64,000 bases of DNA from Linnemannia hyalina (GCA_019671135.1 JAHRHY010000015.1:1674001-1738000); one strand, 5' to 3'; positions 23,199 to 36,140 are shown, counted from the stretch's first letter. The notes: generated by a model from the sequence alone, not told the origin. Program-made: numbers and translations.

Positions 23199-26100
23199 TT
23201 AGGCCGCAAACACACCCTTTCCGTCAACAGAGATCAACAGACCGGAGGCTTCGACGGCATCTGATGATTCATCTCCGCTCTCTTTCTCCTGGGTGGACGA
23301 TCCTTGGCTAGGTCCAGGGGTAGCGGGTGATACCTCCGTGGCAGATGCTGGTGTAACTGACGCAGAATCGATCGTTAGGCTTGGTATCGTTTCGTCCCCA
23401 GTAGGGGTGAGCGTTGACAAAGGTTGTGCTTCCCGTGCTAGCTCTTTCTTGATAGTCTCCAGTGTAACATAGCTCTTCAAAAGTCCAGAAGGCTTGGCGT
23501 CCCCTGTAATCTGTGCACAATAGAGTTGAAATGCTTTAGTTAGAACGACTGTGATAACAGGTGGGTATCCTCACACAAACTAAACGAACTTGAACTGGAG
23601 CATACCTGGAACTCCAAGGAGATCTTCTCCTCTGCGAGGTCGAGGAACTTGATCAAGCGTTTGCTATTGCCACCATGAGTAAAGAGGAGTTGGCGGTTAG
23701 AGAGAGAAAGACAGAAAGAGAGAGAAAGAAAGAGAGAGAGAGTCTGTGTGTGAGACAGTTTGTTCCAGTATATGTGTTCCGGATAACGAAGCCAGCTTTA
23801 AACCAGGACATACCCAATTCCATTAATAGCTTCCACATTGTCCTTGTCCCTAACCCAGACGGCTAAACGATCCGCCTTTGTTCTACGTGACAAAACTATT
23901 GCGGGAAAGACATTGATGCGCGCTCTATTAATCTCCACGTGGTAATGACCAAATCTGTTAGAAACGACAACACGTTGTCCTGAATAACGTCCTTACCAGC
24001 GCCACAAATATCGTCGCCAAGGTCCAACTGCTCTCCAACCAATGCATAAGCAAGTTCCATCCAACAGCGATCCAATAGCTCAGGGTTCTTTGTCAACAGC
24101 GTCACAGTCCATCGACCGCCCTATTGATTGATATAACAGTCGTACGTTGGTTGGTCTGGTTAGTCAAAATATGCGTGCACAATTAGTAAATAAAAGGGCA
24201 ATCCTCACACTAGATGAACAAAGGACCTTACACTAGCGTTAGCAGGATCTTCCCACATGGGCTTGATCCCGTCCTTAAAAAGGTGATAGTTGGCACTGTT
24301 CTCGATCTTGTGCGGCTTCTTGATCCAGTTGAAGTATCTGGCAAATTGCTCTACCTGTTGATCATACATCATAGAGATGTGAATTGGTATTAGCAAGTGA
24401 AAACATCAGGCATTAGTGACACCTTTCAGTTTCTAGACAAAGTATGCTTTTTTACCGTAGTGAAAGTGCCCTGGTCGCGAAGTCCGATTTCGTAATTGTG
24501 CAGGGAAGAGCCTCCTCGGTTGTAGCCAGCAGCAGTATCATAGTACAATGTCCTATTAGTCACAAATGGCATTGCCGAAGATGTTTTGTTAACGCTTGCG
24601 GACGAAATGATAAAATGTTGAAGCTTGAGCACACTTTGTCCGATATTACAGCCGAACGTACCATGGATGTTGGAGTGGGTACTTATCAGCCATAGACGGC
24701 GAAATTGCGGATGTCTGTGATGGTGATGCATGGTCTTGATGATGTGATGTGCTCGCGTCTTGTGGGTTCAGAGAGGAACGACGCAAACTGGTCGAGCGAG
24801 TCATCTGGCCAAGCGAGAAGGGTGCCAGGACAGGATATGACAGACCATTTGATGGCGCTGTCTGACTAGGTCCATTTAGTCCGTCGGTGTGAGAAGCCCC
24901 GTTGTGGTTTGACGCGTTGATGTGTCCAGTGGATGCGCCTACTGGGACTGGCACTCCCAATCCTGATGAGAATGCGTTATTGTGGCTCGCAGTCCGGCGC
25001 ATATCAGTGGATTGTGCATGAAGGCCTGGTTGCAGCTTATTGCTTGGTCCTATGTTGATATTAGGCGCATTCAGCACATCCAAAGAGGAGGAGAGTAGAA
25101 TGAAATGAAAAATGTCCGATGGTTAGGTGCATTGGTCCACTAGAATATCTACGTCTTCTTTTTGCATGTCGAAATGGTGTCGACGAAGGTTATCAAGTCA
25201 AGGGAAATAGCTATGCAATTTGTGGGCAACTTCTAGAATCCAATTGGCAAGTTGACAAAATATCGTGGAATGATAATAGGCTCGAGCCATCGCACCATTC
25301 AGCGCGCCCACCAAAAAATACTAAAAGTAACCGCCGTTGTAGAAACTTGCCTTTGGGCACCAGGTTGGATTGAGAAGAGTGGGTGAGACTAGCAGTCCGT
25401 TGAACCTTGATGTGAGCCACATGAGGATTTCCACTGGTGGACGAGGGTGGGGCAAAGGCAAAGGCGTTGTTCATGGGGTTGCGGCGCTCCTTGTCGGGGG
25501 TTCCGGCGGGGACAAGGGCAGGCGAGAGTTGCAGAGCCGCGAACTTTTCCTTTGCTTCCTTCGAGTCGGCAAACTTTGCGGCAAGTGCCTCCATATTCAG
25601 GGGCTGCTTGGCCACGGAAGTCGACGACGACACTGGTTCTGTGCCACTGTTGTTGAGTCCATTCCCACCAATACCACCAGCTGTGTTTCCAGAAGTTACA
25701 CTCAATTGTGCTCCAGAGGCAGTGCTGTTGTTGTTGCCCAGTCCTGAGGATGATGCTGAGAGAGAATTGGTAGAGTTCATTGTCATGGAGCCTTGTCGTG
25801 CGAACGTGGTAGAGGACCCGAGAATAGGCGATGAAGAGGAGACGGAGGGCGACTGGTCGCTATAAGTACGGTCTTGTCCTTGTCCTTGTCCTTGTCCTTG
25901 TCCTGTTGAGGGTGCCCTTCTTGATGACGCAACCCATGCACCGGTGGATGAGCTTGAGGACTGGTATGCAGAGGACGAAGAAGATGATGTCTGCAGCAGT
26001 CTTGGCCTATCTCCTCCTGTCAATCCTCCTGCTGGCCGAAGAGGAGTCATTCCACTGCTGGTTGTGGAAGTGTGAGAAGACGGGGATGAGTCTGTTGTGG

Positions 26101-26260
26101 AAAGGTGATCCCTTGTGGATAATGGACTGTTATTGTTGTTGCTCGGAGCAGGCGAGTTTCGACCTGCAAGCGAGGCTGGGCGCCAGGGACCCGGGGCCGG
26201 CTTTGAGGTGTCGGCGTTGTTTCCGCTGGCTACGGCGGTACTGGAGGTGCTGGAGGACAT
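23199..26260 (-). CDS. eIF4E class II (4E-HP-like) cap-binding protein with long disordered N-terminus
   Basis: Binds the mRNA 5' cap; class II members usually repress translation. Eight exons, 25351-26260, 24662-25049, 24456-24552, 24232-24354, 23997-24120, 23814-23895, 23606-23663 and 23199-23510, join to 697 residues. The core starts near residue 427: PLQHPW-TLYYDTAAGYN, HNYEIGLRDQGTFTTVEQF, NYHLFKDGIKPMWED (the cap-clamping Trp-Glu), GGRWTV, LVGEQLDLGDDICGA and VLSRRTKADRLAVW. The second cap-stacking Trp is Tyr (HNYEI), as in 4E-HP; the first position keeps Trp. The first ~425 residues are Ser/Asn/Gly/Thr-rich, with a GQ tract and a segment (NMEALAAKFADSKEAKEKF) resembling a short helix. 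A 104-codon Ser/Pro/Glu tail follows the fold. The first intron has a GC donor (GCAAGT). Confidence 0.88.
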
Positions 26261-27478
26261 TGCTGTTGGTGGTTGCGTGTGTCGCTCACTCTGAAGTGGG
26301 TCCTATAAGGAGGTCGGTCAGGGGTGTTTTCTTCTTTTTTGTAAGAAAGGGTGGTGCGGACGCGCAATGGGGGAAAACAAAAAGAAAAAGGATAAAAGGA
26401 AAGTGAGTGTGTTTTTGTGTCTTGCAGCTAAACGAGAACAAGAAGGGTCTGCTTGGACGCGTGTACAAGCAAGAAAGAGGAATGAATGAAGAAAAAGAAA
26501 AAGGTGTGTGATGTGGTGTGGGGCGAGTGATGGAAACAAAAAAGAGAGAGAAAGAGAGTTAAAAAGAAGGGCTTCTCTTTCTCTTGTCTGCCTGTCGTTG
26601 TGGTTGGATGAGGAGAGGGGATATAGGGTGAGGGGTGTGGTAGACCTGTGAAAAAAAAAAGCCAGATTTAGAGAAGGGCAACGCAAGGCAAGGGGAAGGG
26701 ATCGCTTTCAATTGGTCCTTTGGATATACCTTGGTATGTGTGGCTACTTTACATAGGTCTACATCATCAATTATATCTATGCCCTGCAAATTGTGAATGG
26801 TTCACATTACCACAAGAGACCGTGGGCACGTCCCTCTTCTTACGTTCTTACGTGCAGGATATCACGACGAAATACCTCACTATCAATTCAGATGCTATCA
26901 ACTACCACCCAGAGATAATACGTTCCCGACCGCCATTGTCACGGCATTTGACATTGTTTTGTCGGATACGCAGCTGCTCCAATTCTTTATGAACAGCCTA
27001 CAAGTATCCTGACGTCGTCGCTGGGTGAGTAAGCTACTCGTAGATTGGACGCAATTGAACGGTCATGCTGTACTTGGCCTGTCCTTTTTCTCTCGCACTG
27101 AAGCAAATTGATCGGAGGCAGTACTAGAAAAAAAATTGGTGGCGTCAAGTACCAATCTTTGTGCAAGGATGTGAGCACCTCTCCACCAAAATACCAGTCA
27201 AAGCAAACAGCAAGCACTAGACGGACCAACGCTGCAAAGCAGCCATGCTCTCACAAGCAGGCATGGCCAGATCCATGGTGTTGTTGGACGACAGTCCTTG
27301 AGTGTCACGAGTGACAAATGATGGAACAAGAGCCGCTCAGATAACCGAAAGAGGGGTGGGTCAGAAATCACAATGGCTCCCAGATTCAATGAGTGTGGGT
27401 GTCGAACCCTTACAGTTCGATGACTACTAAATACAATGAATTGAATTCTCTTTAAGATTTTTTATTCAGTATGCGAGC
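26261..27478. other. Intergenic region upstream of the eIF4E-like gene
   Basis: About 1.2 kb. The left part is purine-rich promoter-like sequence. 26720-27430 contains short open frames on both strands with no recognisable family, possibly old transposon debris. Nothing here can be annotated with confidence. Confidence 0.5.
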
Positions 27479-27659
27479 TCATGATGTGAAGGAGGGATGC
27501 CTTTGCCTGCTGCTGCTGTCGTAAAGGAATATTGAGCTGAATGAAAGTTGAGGTTGATAAGTACGTCTGCGTCTGTTGTCAATGAGTGGCTCTCCTTCCT
27601 CCTCCTCCGCCTCCAAGATGGACTCATCACTCCTATGTCGTAAGTGAGAAATAGCAAGG

Positions 27660-28629
27660 CGATAAACATTGCGATTCATCATCACATCCAACGACAACAG
27701 CCACGTATGCTCCGACAGACCTGCAAGAGCATTCTCTGTATCGAATACTGGGGTCTCCTCTTCCTCATTGTCATCTGCGACAGTTGCTGCCACCACCTCT
27801 GCTTCTCTCCTTCGCTTCCTCCCCCTCTCCTTCGTCTTCATTGTCGTTATCGATGATATCTCCATATTCCTGTTCTTGACCATCTGCTCCATCGACCTTC
27901 GGCTCATTGTTTTGCATTCGATACCAATGAGGATACTTTTGCGCCAAACAGAGAGAAACACATTCTGGGGAATTTTAAAGAAATGCCTTACCAGGGTGCG
28001 CTTGAGTGATGGGGCCTTGTGTCGCCCTGTTGAACTCGCCACGACTATGTTCTTGACAACGGCCCAGATCTTCTCAATTGGCTGAAGCTTTCAGTGGTGG
28101 GGGTGTCCATTCTTCTTGGCGATGTCGTATATCACCCACTTCGATCGATCGATTGGCACACCTTTTGGCGACAACCTTGAGAACGACTGAGGTAGAGGTC
28201 GGTGAAGGGTCTAAATTCTTCCGTTTCAGCCATCTCTGCCGAACCCTTGGCCAACCAGTCAATGACATCCTCCCTTTAGATCCACCTAACGAGGTCTGGC
28301 CTCCTGTTGCCGGCAGGCTGGGAACTGGCCTTGTGAAAGTGATACAACGCTACATCGAGGTGGATACGACACTTCCCCAGACTCATATATTGCAGACTCT
28401 TGTAAATACCTGTGAACATCTTGTCGAACACTTCAGCAGTGAAGTTTCTATGGTGGTCGTTACGGTTGGGAGGGACCATATGGCGGCATCGTATTGGACC
28501 TTCCTTCCTGTTCCTGGACCTCTCGTACGAGCTTGCAGCGACCGGTCGAGTGCGATCCTGTGTGCTGGAAACAGAAGAGGTGAGAAAGAAACTCTGGGTC
28601 GTTGAGCCCTCAGATCTATATCTCATCAT
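27660..28629 (-). pseudogene. Decayed DDE transposase (Tc1/IS630-like superfamily)
   Basis: Pieces of one minus-strand transposase can be read across shifting frames. From 5' to 3' they are a segment with CRIHLDVALYHFHKASSQPAG (second catalytic region, Asp where the family has 'MDNA.YHK'), then RPDLVRWI, then a segment reading VPIDRSKWVIYDIAKKNGHP, and finally QPIEKIWAVVKN, the third-acid motif of this family ('LQPIE.VWA.VKN'). Frames change at least twice, and a TGA interrupts the frame just before the QPIE motif (about 28087). An acidic tail follows toward 27660. It is a relic; no terminal repeats were found. Confidence 0.6.
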
Positions 28630-28779
28630 GTTTGTATTTTTTTAAAAAATTGATAGGTCCTCCAACGATACTAGCGCACGATTGCGAGTTCCGAGCTCTT
28701 TTAATCGGTATCGGACTATCGAATCTCCAGCACAGGTTTCCAAGGACTCTGAATCCTTTCCTTAGAGGCCACCCGCTGC

Positions 28780-31700
28780 TAGTTTGAAGCCTACTGGTTC
28801 GACTTCTCCTGATCCGCAAGATCATAGCCATCCACCATTAACCAGAACACGGATACCTCGACATCGTCAGCGATTTTCCTTCAAGGAGCGACGAGGGAAC
28901 GTGGCTCATGAGCCCCCACCCATGGCCAAGCAATTGGCTTGGAAACCGCCCAAGAAGGCTCCCGAGTCCCCCGATGGCACTTCTACCAGCAGCACCAGGA
29001 AGGACAGCAAAAGAAGGATGCGAAGGCTAAGAAGACTCGGGAAAAGTCACCATCCAATGAAGGATCGAGCTCGTACACGGAGAAGGGCAAGCAAAGGCTC
29101 GTGGGGTCTCTCGGTTTGCACCATCCCATATCATCGCTGGAGGTCGTACTTTGAAGACCAACATCGATAGAGTCTTGACGGATCGGCCTGATCTACAACT
29201 CGAGGTGATCAGTGAATATCAAGAGAAAAGCTCAAGGTCCCATTGGTGGGATTCTGGAGAAATTGCGGACTCGTATAAAAGCAGCGGAGGAGTCTGAGCG
29301 ACAGGAACTGAGGAAAGCAGGCAAGACCATGTCGGAGTCGGAGCGGTTGGAGGCACGGCGGGATGTGGTGACGATGGACGAGTGAGACACTCTGGATTAT
29401 CTGTGTGAGAGGGTTGAGCCCAAAGTCAGCAAGTGTGGTGACGACGACGTCAACGACAGTCAGGAGGATTCAGACGACTTGAATACAGAAGGGAAGGGTA
29501 GCAAACACACCCAATTCCTTCAGTCTTTCCTGACCTACCTATACTCAAGGAACCTTCCAAACATGAACTCGAAAATCGGAAAAGCCGTCAACACCTTCAT
29601 CAACATCCTGGTAGGGCTTCAACTCTACGACATTTGTAGAAATCGAAACGAGCTCAACGAAAAATGCTGTTCACGGTGAGCTCCCTTGTGCGGTCCGTGA
29701 CTGGATGGAACTGAAGGAGATGTATAAAAATGGCTCCCACTTTTTGTACGATCAGGTAAGGACACAAGTACTATTAACAAGAATGTGCTGAAGTTCATTA
29801 CAACAAAATATATAGCTATTAATGCTTTTTAACTTTTTCACTATAGCTCAAAGTATTGAAGGACAAGGGACGACTAGAGGCCCATATCGATATCCAGATT
29901 CAGGAAAACATCCCAACTGCGGAAAACTATATCGCCCTCAACGAGCTCATACCGAACAGCTGGCGACTCGCCCCCATCACCTCACTGCCCAAGAAGAACT
30001 ACAAGCACTGCATGCAATGGTGGAAGGCGAGGATGAGGCTAGCCTTGTTCTGGAAGGTGAGGACTTTGATTCTGGAGACCAATAGGGGCTGGAGCATGCC
30101 ACTGGAACAGAAGCTCCTGCAGAGCCCCTCATAATCGAGACTGAGGCAGACAGGATGAAAGGTATATGTAATTTTCGGTCTCAATTGATGTTATTAGGGA
30201 GATAATGACGCTGATATCTGTTTGACCTTTCAATTATTACTAGTATTTTCTGGTCTTGTACCTGATAAACATGGTCGTATTGCGATCATGGTACCTTTGT
30301 CTCTGGGAACTGTTGATAACTACCGCAAAGCTTGTATTTATCTCTGGAAGCTTCAAAACCAAAGGACCACCTTGTGCCCAAATCCTGCGCCTAACCCACG
30401 TACCAATGGACCTTTGGATGATGCCATCAACGCCTATGGCGTTCGTCTCGTCTATGACAAGGCTACAACTGGAACAACAAGGAACACAGCTTGTGACACA
30501 CGCGACACATATGACGGTAATGACAACTAAACACCATGAAAGCACGCCCTACCTTTTCACAGCAACCTGACATATCTCCCTTCTTTTATAAGGCAACAAG
30601 CTGGTACGTATGGCAACGTACACCTGGCAACAACAGCCTGTACACCGAACCAAAGAAATCCGCAAATACAAGTGCATCACCCGGTTCCCCCACATCCGTG
30701 AGCGTCTCTGCATTCTGGCTCGGCACCATATGCTCCTCAGAGATGAGGACATCCGGAACCTCAATGTGTCTGATGTCTTTGCAACGCTCAACCACAAGAA
30801 CGCCCATGGATCGACGTAGGCCTGTGGACTCACGTTCTGCCTACGACGTGGCAAAACAAACAAGAAGGGCGCCATGCTCTACGCCACTACCTACCGCCAC
30901 AAGGACTCTCGTCGCTGTACTGTGGGAGCATTCTCATTTTACATGCTCGAGCGGTTCATGGTATGATAAATATTTGTTTACTGGCTACTTGCTATGAAAT
31001 GCACCCAAGTTTAACTGACTTTATTTCACCTCTTTTTTTCCATACTAGATTAACAAGGAAAGCCCTCCCGACTTCTCAGATGTAGACAAGTGGAAGGACA
31101 TCAAGGTCCTTGTTGGCAGTGATGTCCCATCTGTGCCTGATCCTGACCTCAGCTGAGTCACCAACAGTGCCGCGCAAATCGAGGCAGAGCTAAAGCATGT
31201 TCTCAGTAAGGATCACCCACGCCGGTCGCCATGCAGGTACCAAGGAAGCGTTCAAGCTAGGACTTGACATCCAGGATATCTAACATCTCGGGCGATGGGT
31301 GATGAACCAGATGATGAGTTTCTATGCTCCCAAGAACCCTATCAAAGGTGCATACTTTATGGCGCACTTTAATGGCACTGATGAGCCCTATATTTTTGAG
31401 CGTGACCTCGTCCCACCACCTCCAGAGCTGCAAGCCATGCTGTTTGGCTGGATCGAGCAAGTTTTTGATGGACATGATGACAGTGTTGTTGAGGCCTGGC
31501 ACAAGAACTGCATGGAGGAGATGACAGGGTACGACCCAGACAAAGTCCGTGAAGATGATGTTTTCTTTGAGGCCAAACCCGATATCCCAGCAGCACAGTC
31601 GGGACTCGAGCAAAGTGCGCACACAGACAAGGTTGCATTCCTGAAGCTTATGGTGCGCATGCGGCGGGTCATCATCCAAGACGCCGTTCTTTGCCTGCAG

Positions 31701-32617
31701 CCTGTACCTGGAACTGGCAGGACCCTTTCGAAAAGTTTGATTGAGAAGCTGCCTGAGATCTTCCAGAGCCAACTGTTCCTGGATTATTCAAAGGAGCTCC
31801 TTCAAGCTATTGAGCAATATCGGGAAACCTCTGGCGCCATTGCTGCTGGTATCCGTGTTGATAGCGCAGATATTATTGAGGCCATCAACCGATCTGCCTC
31901 ACAACAGACCGTTCTCAACAGGACTCTGGCTGCCATGGAAGCCAAGTACCAGCAGCAACTTCAACAGCAACATGAGCGACATACACAAGCAATGGGGGTA
32001 CAAATGTCACAGTACGCCCAATTGGTTAAGGAATTCAAGGAGATGCGCAACAGATGCTTATCCAGCATCCTCAGCAACCTCGCTTCCATCACCCGTCTTC
32101 TCAGCACCCTGACTTCTATCCTCAACCTTCTCAGCACCCTGGCTTCTATCCTCAACCTTCTCAGCACCCTGGCTTCTATCCTCAACCTTCTCAACATCCT
32201 CAGCATCCTCAACATCCTCAGTATCTTCAACATCCTCAACATCCCCATTTCCATCCTCAACCTCTTCACCATCATGCTTCATATCAACAACAGCAACAAC
32301 AGGCATAACAAGCGCCATTCGATTATATAATGCACGCAGACAAAGGTGCATGGACGCTCAGGAACGCTTGGGATGAGTACCATGGGCCTCTTGCTCGTGC
32401 ATATGCTGATTCGTACAAGGCTTGGGGGGAGAGTCAGAAGAAACAGTACAGGCGCAGGGCAGAGCTCATAGAGCTCATTAGAAAAAAGGCGGCAAGCGAA
32501 GAAAAAACCATTGACTCGATCCTTGCTTGCAAGGATTACACAGGCATGAGCATCAATGCTGTGAGAGAACTCCTCAACGCTCAGAGCGATAAGGCAGCAG
32601 CAACGACCGAGGGTTAA
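28780..32617 (+). mobile_element. Decayed Crypton-like element (tyrosine recombinase plus GCR1_C-like domain)
   Basis: Plus-strand exon-like blocks read in order: an N-terminal block near 29240-29760 (Lys/Glu-rich, then an SFLTYLYSRNLPNMNSKIG segment and a piece ending at a GTAAGG donor at 29758), 29848-29990, 30244-30530, 30596-30958 and 31050-31260. Then comes the recombinase core with RITHAGRHAGTKEAFKLGLD (HxxR), HLGRW and the presumed nucleophile in MMSFYAPKNP. This Arg/His/Arg/Tyr order is that of fungal Cryptons. A coiled region, a Gln/His/Pro repeat linker and a C-terminal GCR1_C-like block (GAWTLRNAWDEYHG...KQYRRRAELIELIRK, 32346-32500) follow. Stops at about 31156 and 31281 and several frame changes show it is dead. 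Ends and target duplication were not found. Confidence 0.6.
32095..32260 (+). repeat. Pro/Gln/His-coding minisatellite in the Crypton linker
   Basis: Three copies of a ~30-bp unit (CTTCTATCCTCAACCTTCTC core) followed by shorter CATCCTCAG units, encoding YPQPSQHPGF and then QHP repeats in one frame. Confidence 0.75.
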
Positions 32618-33697
32618 GGAAGGATAGGGACAAAGGGTAGTGAGGACAATAAATACCATATTTGTTTTATATTTACTCTTTTCCTAGAAAGAATGGAGTC
32701 GTAGGCGAAAATGAGACAATAAAACATGAAAACCAACGCCAATGACATGCTTCCCAAGTGCCAAGACAACGTACAGTTCTCCGACAGGTCAAGTGTGGGC
32801 AGAATGTAGAAATGAATGAGTCATTAACAAGGGGTCATTAGCATCCATGAACGAGCATTCCATTTCCACTCGAATCATCAAAATGACGAAATTTGGCCTG
32901 TCAAACGCATGGTTTTAGTGCGGAGGTTCTAGTTGGAAGGACTCTGAACCCAATTGGCCTGAAGTTTTGTGCAATCAAACGGGCTACGAAGTGAATTGTC
33001 ATGTCTGGACATGAGTCCGGACATTCATATGAAAATAAGGTTTGTCTACTCGGTCTCAAGATCACGTCTATCCCTTAGTCAACAATGTACCCATTTCCTG
33101 TCGTCTCTGTTCTGTTCTGTTTCCTATTTCCCTCACCATTGTTTTCCTGTCACCCCTTTTCCCATTCACTCCGATCCCAGGCAGTAGCATACATGCCTTA
33201 TGCCACCGATTTTCGTTTTAAGATCTACGCCTTTACGACGTTGCAGACACCGGACTCGAAAAAACACCACCAGCGCCTGCACATTTGGGGGAGAGAGTGG
33301 CGGTGAACAAGACACTTCCATCTTGTTCTGTCTTGTTCTTTGTTACTCTTTTCCAACGACAAAGTCGTTGTCATGATATTTTTCCTCTTATCGATTATTT
33401 GAGCTGTACTCGCTTGTCTTATATAAACCTTCATCATAGCTCTCAAAGAACCTCAGTCTGAAACTCACAATTATCCATAAAACATACTATCTTCTTATTA
33501 CACTTGCTCTTTCACTTCCACCCTTCAACTGCGTGTTCGTTCGTGATGGAAATCTCTCATAGCAAGGAAATGGAAAGTCTTTATCGCCAGCAGAGACAGA
33601 GTCGATGAGAGTAATCATACCAAGTTTGGAGTCAAATGGCGTTATGAGAAAAAAAGACTGAATGAGAATGTCAATTCTGCACATTGGGCCTATTTTG
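32618..33697. other. Spacer with a promoter-like segment
   Basis: About 1.1 kb. TATATAAA at 33420-33427 is followed by a CT-rich leader and an ATG at 33546 whose frame is only 20 codons. A second frame (33549-33807) has protein-like composition (Trp/Lys/Asn-rich) but no start. It may be a truncated plus-strand gene overlapping the end of the next gene. No family recognised. Confidence 0.4.
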
Positions 33698-36140
33698 TCA
33701 AGCACTGGAATTCAATCTCCTTCGAGAGGCTGGCCGAAGAGAAGGCGATACGGGGGCAGTTCGAGGGAACACGCTGGCAGACCCTACCCGTTTTTTTGTT
33801 GGCGTGAAAAGACTGGGCGTGGTTGGTGTCTGCGATGGCGAGTTAGGTGGGATATGCGCCCTGCTGCGGGCTCTCTTCAGCAAAACATCCTCCCCGAACT
33901 CTACCATGTGAGCCTAAAAATAAACAGAGCAAGGACCCATAAGAAAGTGAAGGGCTTAACGAACAGAGAAGCAGAAGGTACATTACAACATAAACACTCA
34001 CCTTGTATCGGAACAGAGTTGGAAGCGATGAACCTGACAGGAACTCACTCATCTCAAACTTGTTGGAGGGCAAACAGACCTTGCCCAGGGCTGCGGATAC
34101 ACCATAAACGTCCTCGATGGCACGCATACCATAGATCTTGCCGCGGAGCCCGTGTGCATCAATGAACAGTACTGTCTTCTGCGAGCCTGTGCATGAAAGG
34201 ATGCTACGATTGATCCTCACAACCTTTCTAGATTGCTCCTTGAGAGTAGCTTGTCCCACGTGCAAAGGCTTGTGCTCATTCACTGAGCATTCAATGTAGT
34301 GGACCTCGCCTCCCGAGACCTCCTTTGCCAACACCAAAGTGTCGGTTTTCCTGCCGCCTGACTGTGTTACTGTGCCAAAGAGAAGCTCGTTCATGTGCAT
34401 GTCATCCCTTGTCGCGACTGATGCAATCTCACCAGTGTTAACAATGATGCAAGTCTTGGTGAATAGAATCCTCCAGACGTGTGACCAATACGCAACACAT
34501 TCCGTCTCAGAGTTCTTGTTCTCGAACTGTCCAGAGCCAATCACCACGCAACTAAAATGGTGAACAATATTGAACGAAGTGTCAGAATGAGGGCATTATA
34601 AGGCAGACAGACATGACAATCAAGGATAGAGATCATAAGTCAAAAAGCAAACTGGACATACAAAAAATGCAGGATCTGGTACACTTGCCGCGACACCGCA
34701 AGATCCACCTTCTCTTCCTTTGTGACCCAACTTCCGTCCCGCTCGCACAGAACAAGCTCAGCCAAGCGCAGTTCCACTTCTTGTTGCAAGAAATTCAGAT
34801 CATAGTCGTTTTTGGCAAAGCTCTCCTACAGAGGCGAAAGAACTTTTGCCAGAATCGGCAGGGCGAGCTCCTTCAGCGTCACTTGGCTCGCAATTCGCGT
34901 AATCAGACTGGAGCTGAATATGTTGGAGGCATCGTTCACAGTGGTGGAGACTATGCATGATAGGGCGACACTAAATGAAATCAAATGGAAATAGATAAGC
35001 CGTCATTTGTCAGCAAGTGAGAAGTTGACCACACCTGTAGCTTAAACAAGCGCGTACTTACTATACATCCTTGAGATCATGTAGCTGTGCATCATTTCCA
35101 GAGAGCACTCTGTGAGCATACGCAACAAGCCTCTTCAAATTTGTCGAAGGGATGTCTGTTGGCATTTGTGGTGCCTCATCCGTGAAACCTTGGGCCTGGA
35201 AAACAAAGTGCAGCTTCAAAAAAGGTGAGGAGTTGGTTTTAACGAAGACAGGAGAATAAGCGAACATCAGCAAGCAAAAAGCAAAGCACCATAGCCATAC
35301 CTTCCGAAATATGTGTCTGAAAAATGGCAACAACGGCGAGCCTTTAAACAGACAAAGCGCGTCTTTGTAGGCTTTAGATCGGGATGATTCCACTTCCTCG
35401 TCCTCTCCCTCGTAATCTCCCTCGTACTCTCCCTCGTACTCTCCCTCGTCTACCTTTTCGGATCCGTCGTTGTTGTCTATATCAACAGCAGTAACAGTGT
35501 CATCATCCACTGTCGATACTGTTGACGGTGCTGCCGCCGACGGTGCTGCTGCCGACGATGCTGCTGCCGACGATGCTGCTGCTGACGATGCTGCTGCCGA
35601 CGGTGATGACGACAGTGAGGGTCCAGTATTCTAGCAATGAACAGACTTGATTGTCAGCATTCTAGCAATGAACAGGCTTGATTGCCAGTAATATCGGCCA
35701 ATTTAAAGTATAACAGACAAAGAGAGAAGTAAGCTCACCTGGTTATGCAACTTTAGGCCCTGCAGAATCACTTCTGACTGGAAAACAGATTCCTGAATTG
35801 TGATCGACTTGACATTTGCGAGGCACCTGAGGAATGCACGTCCATCTTGCGACACCAAGTGCGTGAGGAGGTCCCTGCAAAAGGCTCTGAGCCCCAAGTT
35901 GAGGCTCCGCTTCTTGCTCAAGATCGAGAGGCCTTCCAAAAAGGCACCGATGTCGATGTACCCCGCAGCATAATAGAGCTCTGGAAGCCATTGGTCAGGT
36001 TCTGATTCGGCGAAGTACGTCGTCGGGAGCTGCCAATTGATAGCATCCTCTATTTTCTTGAGGCCCTTCACATACTCCGAGGGCTGGTAATTCTTGGGTG
36101 TCTGGCTCTGCAGTGTTGGTCGGGGTCCAGAGGGTAGCAT
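33698..36140 (-). CDS. Multi-exon protein of unknown function with PD-(D/E)XK-like signature; one in-frame stop
   Basis: Six exons join in phase (35739-36140, 35301-35630, 35062-35195, 34662-34970, 34002-34551, 33698-33913; 647 codons). N-terminal part: IEDAINWQLPTTYFAES and LPELYYAAGYIDIGAF, helical. Next come an Ala/Ser tract and a GEYEGEYEGDYEG acidic repeat. The fifth exon has D462 (RKTDTLV) and, 22 residues on, E484-H-K486 after the strand EVHYIECSV, an order and spacing that fit a PD-(D/E)XK nuclease core; this is inference. The last exon is Ser/Pro/Arg-rich. A TAG at 34826-34828 lies in frame. It is either a nonsense change or inside an optional 57-nt GT-AG intron (34826-34882). I recall similar multi-copy proteins in Mortierella but no assigned function. 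Crinkler fragments lie just upstream on the other strand. Confidence 0.6.

Noticed and set aside
23980..23996. A 17-nt mini-intron or frameshift in the eIF4E-like gene
   Set aside because: A normal 101-nt GT-AG intron (23896-23996) ending CCGCAATAG gives a perfect family match (ICGA-VLSRR) in phase.
33546..33807. Plus-strand gene behind the TATATAAA at 33420
   Set aside because: The ATG frame is only 20 codons; the longer neighbouring frame has no start and overlaps the last exon of the minus-strand gene.
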